64,000 nucleotides of DNA from Hirundichthys speculiger. Lineage: Eukaryota > Chordata > Actinopteri > Beloniformes > Exocoetidae. The notes below the pieces were generated by a model, which searched no databases, was not told the origin of the DNA, and saw only the letters and a list, made by a program, of their open reading frames with translations. Below, piece by piece: positions 11,581 to 24,010 of the stretch. The stretch's first letter is position 1, and each line of letters opens with the position of its first letter. The stretch lies in contig JAGFBZ010002567.1 of the NCBI GenBank assembly GCA_018398805.1, positions 1,304,501 to 1,368,500 of the forward strand, given 5' to 3'. The position numbers and the translations under genes were made by a program.

Positions 11581-13352
11581 TGTCTTTCTCTTCAGCTCAG
11601 AGACTAATGCACAGCATAGGCTGGTCATAGTGTCACTTCCACACAGTCATATTTTATGGTGAATTTTCAGTGTCCAAACTTTAGACTACCACTCTAAATG
11701 CAAATCAAAACCTGATTATATACATTTAACTTTACTGGGGTCAAGGAAGTCCTTGCAACATTAATTGAGCTCTTAAAAAGAATGTTTTGAAATGATCAGT
11801 TAACACTTTGCACTTTAAATGTATTTTTCTGCCAAAATGTAATTGTACTCTTGGCTTTTGCATACACAAAGACACACATACCCACTCACTCCCACTGCTT
11901 TGCCCTTGCTGTCTGCTCTCAGCCCTCATCTTGAAGGACTAACATGCAATTACAGCAAGTTAAGCTTCCAGAATCCTATCTGGCTCTTCAGAAAGCTTTA
12001 CAAGACTGTGCTTCTCTTTCTAATGGATAGTCTGTCCACTGAAGGTCACGCACTTTGTTCTCTGCCTCATCTTGCCTCTAATTTACTGTCCTCTTCACAG
12101 AAGGTTTTGCAAGGTACCATGTAAGAAAGGTTAAAAATGAAATGAAATCAAGTGCAATTTCTTCCTATTTGAGTGACAGTTTAGTGGCACTTCTGATAGT
12201 AAGCTTCCTGCACTGGATACAGCACATGTCTGTAAATGTGATGTGATTGACAGGTCAGTGATCCATGGATTTTCAGATGTGGTAACCTTAAGAATCACAA
12301 AGCTGAAGACAATGTGCCCGTGAGCTGTCTAGCCAGCTGCACTCCATGTTTTAATGAGGACACATGTACTTTGGTAAACAAAGGTAAGAGCCACATGATG
12401 GCTTGAGGTTATGGAGGCATCTCTTTTTCTCAAGTACATGAGTAAACACGATGAGAGGTAGCTCTGCATAATGCATAATACATCTGGCATAGAAGGGAAG
12501 GAGAGAAATATTTACAAACATGATCTGACTCATCAATATAATAAGTGTATTTGCAGTAAATTGACACAACTATGTGTAATCCATAGTGATAATATCAGTC
12601 AACAGTTTTTAAGCTCTGTTGTGTTTTAATTATAAGGCATTATCTCAGTCAGTGCTCAGACCTTTGCGTGTTGAAATCACTGAGTAGTGGACTCGACATG
12701 GCAATTAGACTGCTGAACAGATGATGCAACTTCTGTCAGGGTTTTGCAATGGTTTAAGGAAACCTATATGATGTGTCCTTTCAGACAGGAAATAAAAATA
12801 AATGCTTTTTATCTTTTCATGCCAGCAATTTATCACAAAGACGTTGCTTTATTTCATTTCAGGTTTGGAGCAATCTGATCTTGCATGTCTTGAACAAATT
12901 CAGTGAGTGGCTGAAAAAAAGAACATTGCAAACTATAACAAAGCATGATGAACTGGAGAACTGGAGAGAACAGAACTATGACAGAGTGTGGCAGTGAAAA
13001 TAACAAGAACATAGATAGCACTTCTCTCCCTTGCCTTCTTCTAATTCTGCTTTTTTTTTCTTTTTTTTTGCAATTTAACTCATATTTATCCCTGATGACT
13101 CAGACTGCACCAGACTGCTCAACTGGTTCTTGAGGGAAAGGAAGGGTATAATTACTAAAAATAAGCTTTGCTTACTGAAATGTGAAGAGTGGACTTGGCT
13201 CTGCCAGAGTAATAACCTCAAAGAAATACCTGGAAACACCACGGTTCTTTCAAAGGTTTTTATGATATAAAACTCATTAAAATTACAGAAGCATAAATGG
13301 CTCAAAACTGTAGTTTAACATCAATTTTCTTACACTTTTCTCAGACACTTTG
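11581..13352. other. Intergenic, no gene recognised
   Basis: No recognisable coding exon, RNA gene or repeat boundary. Several poly(T) runs occur near 13051-13070. Confidence 0.5.
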
Positions 13353-13680
13353 GTCCCGATCGTACACCTCCTGCTACCTGCTACCCACAAATTGCAGGTT
13401 TAGGAACCTCCGCTAACCGCTAATGCAATCTTCTGCCTCCCTAAAGCCGGTACCCGCGTTGCTGACTCCCCTTACTCACATTGTAGGCTTAGCAATGGGC
13501 TTGTCTTTTGTGCTTTCTGCAAACTCTGTATCTTGTGATCGCGGGTTTAGGATAGTGACCCGCAACCCACGATCGCAAGATACCGAGTTTGCAGAAAGTG
13601 CAACCTGCATTTCGGCGCGTAAAAGAGCGTGTCCAAATGGCATAAATGTGCGTCCACCTGGTTTACGCTTTTCAGGTTTG
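13353..13680. repeat. Palindromic element, short copy
   Basis: About 300 bp shared with 15,545-15,860, in the same order. It starts GATCGTACACCT, then GCAGGTTTAGGAACCTCCGC, then CTAATGCAATCTTC. It includes a foldback at 13509-13602: TTTCTGCAAACTC...ATC on the left pairs with GATCGCAAGATACCGAGTTTGCAGAAA on the right. CpG sites are more decayed than in the second copy. It is probably a deletion derivative (MITE) of the element at 15,545-17,113. Confidence 0.75.
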
Positions 13681-15544
13681 AGAGTCTGAACTGCATCTAG
13701 GAAGTAAAGTTGGCCAAAACCTTTATGCTGTATAAACATTAGCAGTGTGTGTGCTCGTAGTAGCCAATTTGGAGGCTGTCTTGTCATAAAATATTTTAAA
13801 AATTTATATTTTTGGTTTGAATGAAGGTATTTTATGGAAAACTGATGTAAAAGTGACCAGTTTTACCAACTCGCTGCTACAAAATAGACTTAAGAGATGC
13901 TAACTAGCAGCAGGGGTGAAGGTAGCATGGGCTACCTGAAGACCACGGATCATGGCATGTAAAGGGACAGACCTGACTTTCATCCGGGGCTTTGTAGACC
14001 TGTACTTTTCTTCGCTAGCAGCTTCCTCCAGTTATTATAGACATAGTAGACAGTATCACCACTGCACTGCGTAGCCGTCAGTGCTGATCTTTTCTTTGCC
14101 AAAATGATGTGAACATCACCTTGAATTTCTTGTGAGAATCAGCACATTGACATTCTTCCCTATTTTGGTCCAACTCCTTGCCCTCACAATTAAATCAGTG
14201 CCTTCTGAATCAGCCAGAGTTTTGGCTTGTTGTTTTCTTTACTAGAAGCTTTCGCATCTGCCACAAACCCCAGATTTACCTGTTATGACCAGTTTCAAAT
14301 GGTGCTGCCACCTAGAGGATACCATTTTCATAGTTGTCATGTAGCCCTTGTTTGTGTAAACAAACTCATGCACTAGCCCAAGCAAAAGTCCACATTTGAT
14401 TCTTTTTAACCATTATTATAACGTGAACAGAAGCAATCTGTGTACAGTTTAGCATAGCGGCTAGCAGCAGGCAGGGCATAAAAGCAATCAACTTCACAGA
14501 CACAGTTTGCCAAAACAGCCTCAATAGGTGGCAGCTGTGGAGTCAAAATGTGGCAGTGAGGTTGGAATTACTATGCATAAATGAATGTATGCACTGGGTC
14601 ACTGAACGAGCCCAAAACAATAGAGATACTGACACGAACAAGCATGCATGTATCTACAAGTGTGTTGTTTACCAGTTGTTTGCAAAGAAAATGAACCCTA
14701 AAGTAGGGGAGACTAGGAAAGGCAGGGGGGTCATACTGTTGATTCATCCCTGATTCACACATCAAGATGTTACTTATTAATTACCTAGTTTTTACACATA
14801 CCATTCATGATACACCTGCCTTCAAGGAAATTGAGAAAGGTTGGCCATACTGTGCAAGTTTTGTGGTTTGCAATCAGAATATTTCTCCGAACATCTGTTA
14901 ATCCGTAGCAAAAAAATGCATTCACATGACTAATTAATGCCTCAAATTTTAAAGTTTGTTTTTTTTGTTTTCACACTTGAAAATTAAACATGGCCACATA
15001 ACTCATTTTATCTAATAGCACAAACTTTTTTATAATTAACTTTTCAAAAATTGTCAAAACAGTAAATTCAGCACTTGAGTCACAGTCACAAACATGAATG
15101 TAATTGCCGGGAAGCTTCAGCAAAATGTTAATGAACCTCCAGTTTAATTGCAAGCAAGTCACTCCTCTCTTACTCTGGTCGAGATCCCAACAGACATTTT
15201 TCGAGTTGTATGACAACTTTTTTTCCAGTTTCATCAACACTGGAAAAAGAAAAGGACCCTAGAGGGGGAAAAAAGTTAATGAGCTGAGGTAAATAATGAC
15301 AAAATGTTTCACACTGAGTTACAAGACTAACAGAAATCAGCTCACCACCTCTCATCATTATTGGAATATTATTTACATGTAGAAAGATGTGCATGCATGT
15401 TTTTTTAAATCAAGTCAACAACAAAGTATGTATTTTGTACATGCAGTTGATGTCACATTTTCTGACTGTTTTGCCACTGCCATTCCAGAAAAGCTGAAAG
15501 ATGGATGTGCTGTCTGCCTGAATCGATACTGGACATGTAAACCA
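13681..15544. other. Intergenic between the two palindromic copies
   Basis: Low-complexity AT-rich stretches and short frames without known domains. Nothing further can be supported. Confidence 0.5.
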
Positions 15545-15676
15545 AGGCTCCGATCATACACCTACCGCTACCACCCGCTACCCGCAAATTGCAGGTTTAG
15601 GAACCTCCGCTAACCGCTAATGCAATCTTCCGCCTCCCTAAAGCCTCTTGTAGGTCTGTCAATGGGCGTGTCTTTT

Positions 15677-15794
15677 GCGCTTTCTGCAAACTCGGTATCT
15701 TGCGATCACGGGTTTAGGATATTGGGTAGCGGGTGGTCAGACCACCCGCTACCCGCAACCCGCGATCGCAAGATACCGAGTTTGCGGAAAGCGC
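15677..15794. repeat. 118-bp near-perfect palindrome
   Basis: The outer arms start GCGCTTTCTGCAAACTCGG and end CCGAGTTTGCGGAAAGCGC. The centre is a perfect 15-bp arm pair, GGGTAGCGGGTGGTC and GACCACCCGCTACCC, separated by one base. Only a few positions mismatch along the rest. It could extrude as a cruciform or give a long RNA hairpin. Confidence 0.9.
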
Positions 15795-15887
15795 AACTCG
15801 CATGTCGGCGCGTAAAAGAGCGCGTCCAAATGGCATAAATGTGCATGTCCACCTGGTCACATGTGGACGTGCACAAATGGCTCTACC

Positions 15888-16040
15888 TCTCGGTTACGCA
15901 TCACTGTATTACTTGCATACGTTTTTATTCTCTTGAGGGCAGAGGATGTCTGGTCAGCAGTTGTGGTGGATGTGGGAATAGTCACGGCCAGACACGTCAG
16001 TCTGTACAGCTGTGGCATGATCTCATTCAGGTGTTTGCTG
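15888..16040 (-). pseudogene. hAT transposase C-terminal dimerisation domain relic
   Basis: The minus strand reads HLNEIMPQLYRL and then LAVTIPTSTTTADQTSSALK followed by RIKTYASNTV. This matches the conserved end of hAT transposases (consensus L.IPV..A.AERSFS.LK.IKTY...), as found in ZMYM1-like and other hAT proteins. The typical acidic and arginine positions in the AERSFS box are changed to ADQTSS. Upstream frames are broken, so this is a decayed gene inside the palindrome-ended element. Confidence 0.75.
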
Positions 16041-16394
16041 TGGAGGAAATGAGGAGATCACGGAACTCTGTTGTGGAGTTTCTTGTACTGTGCACGTATC
16101 CCTTCGTGCACTGGCCCTCTCCTTGTGCTTGGAGCACCCGAGATGTGTTTAGTGGTAGAAAATAGATGTCAACATACCTGTTCCTCTGGCTCAATGCTCA
16201 TCCAATGCTTCGTTCTGCAGTATTTCAAAAAGCACATCAGCTGCGCCAAGACGCACAGTTGCTCCCGGCGCCCACTGCTGAGAATATGTTCTCGTGGATC
16301 TGCCTGAGCGTGTTTACCAGGAGCGCACCTGGGACTTTCAGGTAGCTGATAGGAATTGTCTGTGTAAAAATATTTTTACCTCGGCTAAGGAGTT

Positions 16395-16650
16395 CATGTT
16401 TTTACCGGCGCTTGTCTGTCTGTCTGTTTGTCTGTCTGTGAACAAGATACCTCAAAAAGTTATGGATGGATTTTGATAAAAATTTCAGGAGTTGTAAATA
16501 TGAAAATGAAGAGCTGATTTAATTTTGGCTGTGATCCGGAAGAAATCCTGGATTCTGGATCACTTTTAAATTTTCGATAACATTATGGTCAATAGGGCCG
16601 GAAATTGGAGGAGGTCTGGAGGTCTGCGCTCTCCGAGTGCTTTTCTAGTT
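16395..16650. repeat. Widespread interspersed repeat with Helitron-like 3' end
   Basis: A (TGTC)n tract is followed by AAGTTATGGATGGATTTTGAT and GTGATCCGGAAGAAATCC-type sequence. It ends GCGCTCTCCGAGTGCTTTTCTAGTT. I recognise this as a repeat seen in many animal genomes. The last bases form a short GCGCT/AGTGC hairpin ahead of CTAGT, which fits a Helitron terminus; that class call is an inference. It lies inside the hAT element. Confidence 0.5.
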
Positions 16651-17113
16651 AAGAAATGTTTTCCTGGAAGTTCACTGGCTCCTTTTTTCTGAGTAGTTTG
16701 TTGAAACTTCTTGGAGTATTAAAAAAATAATTAAATCATTTGCTCCACATGAGTTAGAGCTAGTTATGTTTATATCAGTAAAGAGGAAGAGGAGAAAGCT
16801 CTACAGCAGAGTCCCAGACGAGCTGCACATGATCTGGATCACTGATCTGGATGAAAAGATGCTCCATAGCGCTTTGCGGGTAGCGCAACCTGCTCTTAAA
16901 GGCAATGGCTACTGACGCACTGATTGGTTAAACAGGTGGAACGCCCTAACCACTCCCATGCATAATATATGCATAATATAGCAGTTTGCACAGGTAAGAT
17001 CGCGGGTTTAGGGAGGTGGAAGATTGCGTTTTTTTGCGGGAGAACGCCCCTCCCGCTACCCGCTATCCCTTAATAGCAGCTTTAGGAGGTTTGGCGGAAG
17101 ATCAGGCCCCAAG

Positions 17114-20100
17114 TCTCTATCTTCCTGCTTGCTAGGAGGTAAAGTGTGACTGTCTCAACATGTTTGCTTAAACAGAGTCATAAGCTCGTGAATCAGACTC
17201 ACATCTTTATCTTAGACCGTGGCTGTACAGCAATGTACAGCTTAATGGTTTCAACAGAGAAAAAAGAAAACCCATTCATAATTACTCATAGAAGCTGACT
17301 TTGAGGTTTCTGATCCCGTGACAGTTTCAGTAGATCGCTGTGCTTAATCACAAGCTGCAACGTTATACTGCAGGTACCATGTGGGCTTTACTAAAGGAGT
17401 GGCCATGTTTATTCCTTTTACTGTTTGTTTCACATGATTGTTTTGCTCTTCCAGCTGCACACAGTGGGAGCCAAGGACTACGGGTCTTCCCCTTCCTCTC
17501 CCTCCCTCTCTTTTTTCCCATTCCCATCCCCCTAACTCTTTGTGAAATCATCCCTAGAAAACATTTGGCCGTATGAGTTACCTCATGTATTGTTATTGGG
17601 CTTTACTCGGTTCTGATAAAAATTGGCACACCACATCACATCAACATTTGACAGTAATTTGTAAACAGCACTGAGAGAAAAACCCAGCACACTGTTCATA
17701 GGACAACACTGTACTTCACCACATTATGACATCAGTCTGTGAAAAACAGTCTTGCAGCTGTTGACTCTGTGCAAAATCAATGAATAAAATCACCAAGGAC
17801 TGTGAATCCATGTAAGGGGATAATCCAGAGTGGAAAATAAACGGTATGTGGACAGTATAGAGAGTTATCTTCATAAACAGCTGATGAGAAGCAGTTTACA
17901 AACATTCAACAAATCCTATTTCTCTTTTATTTAAGGTTGTTTTTGCTGCGTGATGACTTGAGGGAAGTGGCTGTCAGTGATGGTTTGTCATGGATTGAAA
18001 TTCGGCAACTTTCCTTACATTTTTGTGGTGAGACTAATATATCGGGATTGTCCAATGTACCATAAAGCATGATTATAAATATTGCTTGGATTCACATGCA
18101 GTCTTCATGTAAAAGCAGTTTGCAGGCTTGTAAATGGCAGTCTTCATATGAAATTAACTATGTACTGTATATTTAAGCCCATTTTCTTTGTCCTGTCATT
18201 CAGGATCAAGGCTGAAGAAATCCTCCAAGGTCCAACTGAGCCTGACGATCTGAGACCTGAGCTGGGACTGTGTGGGCTCAAGTCCATGTTTCAAGATGAA
18301 TTTCTTCTCTGCATGGCCACAGATCTGTTAAATGTTATGCATAATACCTGAGTGGACTTGAAAAGCTCTGTCTGTCCTTGAACAGACAGTACTGATCACG
18401 ACTGAAGGGAAATGTTTCGTATTAGTGCAATATTAAACCGTAAGTGGCTGCTGCATTGCATCAAGAAGCCCACATGAGCAAATATCCATGCTCAGGAGAT
18501 GATCAGAAGTCAGACTCGCCTAAGCGAGCACAGAAATGACTAACGTGACACTTTAAAGTATGAGTTAGTAAAGGCTGTATGTCCTATGGTAGATGTCAAA
18601 GTTGTTTCTACAGTGTGTCAACTGTTGTAACAAAAGAGCCAGTTTCGCAAGAGAGGACAAACCTGAATGTAACTTGTCCAACTTTCTTGACAGGAAAGAT
18701 TAATTGATCTCATCATAATCCAAGCTACAATTAGGTGGGAAGGCTATTAAAGTTGCATTAGGTGAGTAATAGGTTAGTGTTAAATATTAACATGACCTAT
18801 TACTGCAATCATATGTGAATTCTGTACCTTTCAATGTCGGTGACTGTGTTCTAGGAAGCATGTTTGCAGTTCTTCATAACAGTGGATATGATACTGTCCT
18901 CAGAACCAGAAAGTGTCCTTTTTACTTCTTCTGGATGTGAAATTAAAGAAACGGAAGCTTTGGCATTGTTGTGAAAATGCACCTCAGACACAGTCTATCT
19001 GTTGCTTTGAGACGGACTAATCACATCCTTAATCTGTGTGGAAACATGAAACAGTAATCTGATCTGAGGGTGTTTGAGGGCCAAAAATAGTGTACTTCTT
19101 AGAATTCATCAGACAACACAAAATGTTGTGTTGTTGAGCAGGACCCCACCTTATTCATTGTTATCATACAAACCCTTTTTTCAGTAATCATCCCTGATTA
19201 CCAGAAAATCCCAACAGACATTAATTAAACAGTGTGCTAAATACAGAATAATTTGTTTGCAATGAGAAGTTATACAAATAGATACTGATTTTGACAATAT
19301 GTAGTGGGTGGTACGAAAGCAACTGTACAATCCACAGGGTGCTAAAAATGTTGCTTCTGAGTTAATTTTCGGCATACAGCTGAGCAGTATATCTCACATA
19401 CTCTATCCTATAATACGCTGCAGTCACAGTGGTCATGTGGCCGGGTGTCGTGCCGTAACATAATAATATTTATGGTGGAATACCATGTGGTAACAATGAC
19501 TGATGTAGCAGTACATACTGCATATTGTGTTGTATGAGCAGTGCACAGTTAGCAATTTTGAAAATTATGAATCATGGTACACACTACCTGTAATAACAGG
19601 TGGTTCAGCCTTCTGCAGCCATAAGATTGTGACAGCACTGAAGTTATTTGTGCCAGTGGAGCGACACAATCTCTCAAATTACTCATTGATGGGTATTCTT
19701 CATAATGGAAAACTGACTTGCTCAACCCCATCTGCCACACACGCAGGTGATTTTATTGCCACGTTAACTCAATTCTGACATTTCCCTCCGATTCCTTCTG
19801 CTGTCACATTTGTCTAAAGCTGCTTACGGCATGAGAGGGCTTTACAAATTCTGGCTCGCTCCATCCACAGGTGTGCGGAAGCTACGTCTTCACACATGTG
19901 GTTGTCTTAGCCAAGGCTCATTCACACGGACATTCCCACACAAGTGTGAAAAATCTGCATAAGCCTTTCAGGAAATGTCGAGTAATGTTTGAAACATGCC
20001 AGAAATGTGGTCATGTAACTTTTGAAAAATGAGGAGCATGTGAGTATGCACTGGAGAGAGCAGCTTATGCTTGAAGGCAGGATCAATGTTTCTTTCATTA

Positions 20101-20188
20101 AAATTCAAATGCATTTTCACCAGTGAGCTGACTGTATACATCTATAAAAACTCAGGTGATTTACAGCAAATAAGGATTCTGATGCTGT
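17114..20188. other. Intergenic, no gene recognised
   Basis: Short frames without recognised domains or convincing splice pairs. No repeat boundary could be defined. Confidence 0.5.
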
Positions 20189-20625
20189 TTGCCTGGGATG
20201 AACCCCTACTGTTTCTGCTGGGGAGGTGAAAGTTCCCCTGCAGGAGGAAGTTCCCTGGCTCTCACCTATTCACCCTCTGGGAGAGGCTTCCTCTCGAGCT
20301 GCTTAGGGGGAGGCTTCACCGCCCCGTTTTCTTCATGGAATCCCAGTGATGATTCACGGAGCTTGCATGGTCTACAGCAACATATCCTCTCTTCCCTCTG
20401 CCCGATCTGAGCAACATCTCACACTCCGCCTCCTCTCTCGCCTTAGTCAGAGAGCTGGTCCTTTTAACTCAATGAGTCATGAGCAAATCCACACATATAT
20501 AGATGCCCCGTGTAGGCAGATGGTGCCCCCCGTGCTCTTCTGCAGTTATTGCAGCTATGAAGCCAATCCAGCCATCTTCAAAGAATATGAACATGAAAAC
20601 TCCCCCACATTGTCCTCATTCTAAC
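20189..20625. other. GC-richer unassigned block
   Basis: This stretch is noticeably richer in G and C than its surroundings. It has an AP-1 type site TGAGTCA at 20473-20479 and a TATATAGATG about 25 bases later. Two overlapping open frames of 73 and 92 codons lack recognisable domains. It could be a regulatory element or an unrecognised exon; I cannot decide. Confidence 0.25.
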
Positions 20626-22438
20626 TGAAATATGTTTCAAATCAATTGTCTGCAGTGTAAAGTTATGATTGCCAAGAATGTCTTGGCTGTCATTTAAAAG
20701 GTTGAGTAACAATGTTCAGATCACTTGACTATTACAAGTAAAGCAGCGTAACGTCGAGACAATGCTGCAGAAATATACTCGGGCTAAGATGCTTACAAGA
20801 AACTTTAAAATCACTTGCAATAATACTGTGAGTTCGAGGGAGTTTGCTTTGAATTAATCAGAAGTTCCAACTCGAATTCAGAGAATTTACGTTGTTCCAA
20901 GCGCATGTCTCTTATACAAACAACACCCAGTATCATGGCTAACAAAAGATGTGCAGCCACACGCCCATAATGAACATATATGCCCCTTTGTACTCCACAG
21001 CTAGATAACATCGGGACCCTAATGTGTGAAAACTTCACACCCAATCCGGACTTTACTGCTGAACCTGACAGGGCCAAGGGTCTAAGAAGAACGGAAAGGG
21101 TGGAACCCCCAGAAAGGAGGAGGTGTGAGAGGCATCCTTCTTTAAAGGAAACATATGGATGGTTTTCAGCAGGAAGCTGGCTTCTCGTTAGGACGAAACA
21201 AAGGATGCAGAAAGGAAGTCAAAGAAATTGCAAGAATGTCAGACTTTTTTTCATAATTTGGGTCAGCAAAGACAATTTCTTTCAAGCGTTTTTAAGGATG
21301 TGTCTCACCTTAAGACTTGTTTTTACTTAGAAATCAAAAGTGAAGACTCGAAGAGTTAGTTGATTTCCATAAGTTATTTCTATTGCTTGTCTAATATTCT
21401 GACTGAGGGCAACTTAATTAAAAAAAAAAGCATTCAACCATGTTCTTGGCTTAAAAAACTAGCACCTTTGTTGCCATTTGCTCATTTGAGTAAATGGTCT
21501 TATTTCTTGTCACTTTACTTTATATTTAATTAAGCTGTTTGTACTTTGACAGGTTTGAAATTGATGTAGAAGGGAAAAGGTGAATGTTACGATAGTGCTT
21601 CCATCTAACAAAGCTTTATATTGAGTTCTATGTAATATTTTTACACACCCTGCTTACCTGGCTTCTACCAACACAGAACCAAGGTAAATTCAAATTGAAA
21701 TATGTTTTCTACTGCTTTACCTAGCGCTATTAGTAATAAAACATGTTCATTCTCCTCCCCCACATCAGATCTGATGGGCTGCAGTCAGTAAAATGCTCCT
21801 AGGTAAATGAGAGGGTGTAGATACAACCTGACGCACTAAGCTGTCCAGGGTATTTTCCTGCCTCCCACCCACAGTGAGTAAAAAAGTGGGCCAGTAGAGG
21901 ACCATCGCTGTTATTAATGTGGCATTCAGTCACAGGAAATAGCTCCATTAAACCTCAGCATACAAAGCATTTTACATTTTTGATTTGCTTGTGAAGAAAT
22001 CCTTAGTTGAGTGAAAATAGAGTATCTTACTTCCAGCTGCAACTTACATCAAAAATATGCATTTCTTCTTTGTGGCAGATAATCACTTTTCAGCACCAAA
22101 TTATGATCTTTTCCTGCTGCGTGTCATCACAACTCTCTGTGTGCTGCAGACTGCACAGTTATTCAGCTAATGCCAAATCTGTGTAAGGACCATCAGAATC
22201 AATGCACAGAAATAATAACCTTCAACAATTCCGGTTTCCATTCTCAAGGGCCTTTTCAACCTGAAGACATTAGTTTCTTTAGACACGACAAGCTCGTTTG
22301 GTGTTTTCCCACGGTTGTATGATTTTTCATGTTTAGTTATGGAAAGATTTTAAAGATTTTAAACCCATGCTGCTGTATAAATTTGGATTTAGTGCAATCT
22401 AACATGAAAAGATTTGAATTTGAATGATAAGATGAGTA
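20626..22438. other. Intergenic, no gene recognised
   Basis: Nothing recognised. The frame at 20980-21330 is uninterrupted but shows no domain. Confidence 0.45.
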
Positions 22439-22903
22439 ATGTCTTTTCTATTTAACCTGTTCTGTTTTATTGCTACTCATGTTTTAGCTTGTTTAACGTT
22501 ACCTGTATGTTGCGACATCCCCTCTGTAATATTTTTTCGCACGTACAGCCTACGTAAGAGCACCGGTCTTGTCTTGAAAAGGAAAGCATACATGCTTTTG
22601 GCCTCATCCCATCATCCCTGGGGTCATCTTCACATCAGAGAGGGACATGCTGGAATCAGGATGAGGGGAAGCACAAAGGAAGAGGATGTGTGTTTTCTGT
22701 TGTGTGTGTTTATGTATGTGTGTTTGCCTGTGACTGCAAAAGCTCTTTCGTTCACAGTGCTGGGAACAGCTGCAGGCAGGACTTCCTGTTCTGCAGCGGA
22801 AACAAAATGGCGGACTATGGAAGGCCTGGAACAATGCTGTGAAAGTCAGCCACCACCCAGGTTAGGGGGCGAGGTGCTTGTGAATCAGAGAGTGGAGTGG
22901 TGA
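22439..22903 (+). other. 154-codon open frame with promoter-like motifs, unlikely coding
   Basis: One of the longest non-transposon frames in the intergenic part, but with no recognisable domain and a composition typical of chance. Its 3' part contains an ETS-type ACTTCCTG (22781-22788) and a YY1-type AAAATGGCGG (22804-22813) only 15 bases apart. That pair is typical of TATA-less vertebrate promoters. No downstream exon was found. Confidence 0.2.
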
Positions 22904-23259
22904 GCGGAGCACGTCCCCCTTCTGCCTTTTAATCACAAACTGGACCACCTTCCATTCTTTGACCTTCATGCAGAATTCCAGTTTCCACTGTAGATAAACA
23001 TTAAAGGTATGTTAAAGCTGACCAATAAGAAACATTTTCAGATGAGTGTCAGGCTATTTTTTTTTTTTTTTGCCTGATCAGTGAAAACTTGTGCATAACG
23101 TCACAAAAGCGTAAAAACAAGTCCAAATCAACATTTTTTGCTGTATGTATTTTTTTTTTTTTTGCTGTCCACTTAATTTGTGAAGTTGGTAGTGGGCAAT
23201 TTAGTGCTAATGAGGAGTAGAAAATAAAACTAATGATTTCAAACAGGTGACTTTGTATA

Positions 23260-24010
23260 AAACCAGTCCCAATGAAAGGTTGAGTCTTTGAAGAGCAAAG
23301 ATGGGAAGAGGATTGCCAACAAATGAGGAAATCACTGAAGTTTCTCAAAGAAAGATTGGAAGTCATTTGCATATTTCTCTTTCTACAGAGCACATGATTC
23401 AACAAACCTGGAGGAATTTTAATGTCAATGCAAAGTAAGATTGACAAGAGAAATTAAACACAGAGCTACAATTTAAAAGTTGACTGTGCAAAAACAGAAG
23501 CCTTATGTTGACCTTGCTCAGAGGTGGTGGTGATGTCTCGAGGATTGGAGGCATTTGGGATGGGCCATCACATAGAGGGAAACTTGTCTTGTGGGCAGAT
23601 GAATCAGTATTCCAAATTGTTTGTGGAAGAAATGTCCTCTTGTCCTCAAAAAGGACCATCCAGATTGTCAAAAGCCAGGGTCTCTGGTGGTATATGGTTG
23701 TTTCAGTGCCCTTGACAATGCTCTTTTCTGTATTCAAGACATCATAAATACAGAAAAGCATCTACATATTTTCCATCACTAGAAAAAATGTGGTCCAGAG
23801 CTAGAATTTGAAGCATTGATGCAGTTGATGCACTATTCAACAATGCAGTGTAAAACCACATTCTTTACAAAAGTACGGCTGAAGAAGAAAAGATTAGATA
23901 CTAGAAAGATCTGTCAGCAGTCCGGACCTATTCTCTCATAGAGAAAGCACAAAGAGGTTTGGAACTAAAAATGTGACAATGACAATGCTGTACTGTGTTT
24001 ACAGGAAGAA
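23260..24010 (+). mobile_element. Tc1/mariner-like transposase relic
   Basis: The plus strand at about 23578-23640 reads KLVLWADESVFQIVCGRN, matching the first catalytic aspartate region (W.DES.F.L..GR) of Tc1-like transposases. Downstream sequence continues the resemblance with frameshifts and no intact catalytic triad. Terminal repeats were not located, so the boundaries are approximate. Confidence 0.55.

Larger units (their letters stand above)
15545..17113 (-). mobile_element. hAT-type transposon remnant with long palindromic termini
   Basis: The left end (GATCATACACC...GCAATCTTCCGCCTCCCTAAA) is mirrored at the right end (TTTAGGGAGGTGGAAGATTGCG...GGCGGAAGATCAGGCC). Between them is a degraded transposase read on the minus strand and an inserted unrelated repeat at about 16,395-16,650. 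The sequence is CpG-rich relative to its surroundings. Clean target duplications were not resolved, although CCAAG occurs just outside both ends. Confidence 0.65.

Noticed and set aside
18082..18351. 89-codon frame preceded by an AG as a possible exon
   Set aside because: No matching donor or upstream exon and no domain.
22439..22903. 154-codon frame as a protein gene
   Set aside because: No recognisable domain, low-complexity composition and no neighbouring exons.
23049..23447. 132-codon minus-strand frame as a gene
   Set aside because: Runs through poly(T)/poly(A) tracts and overlaps a Tc1-like relic on the other strand.
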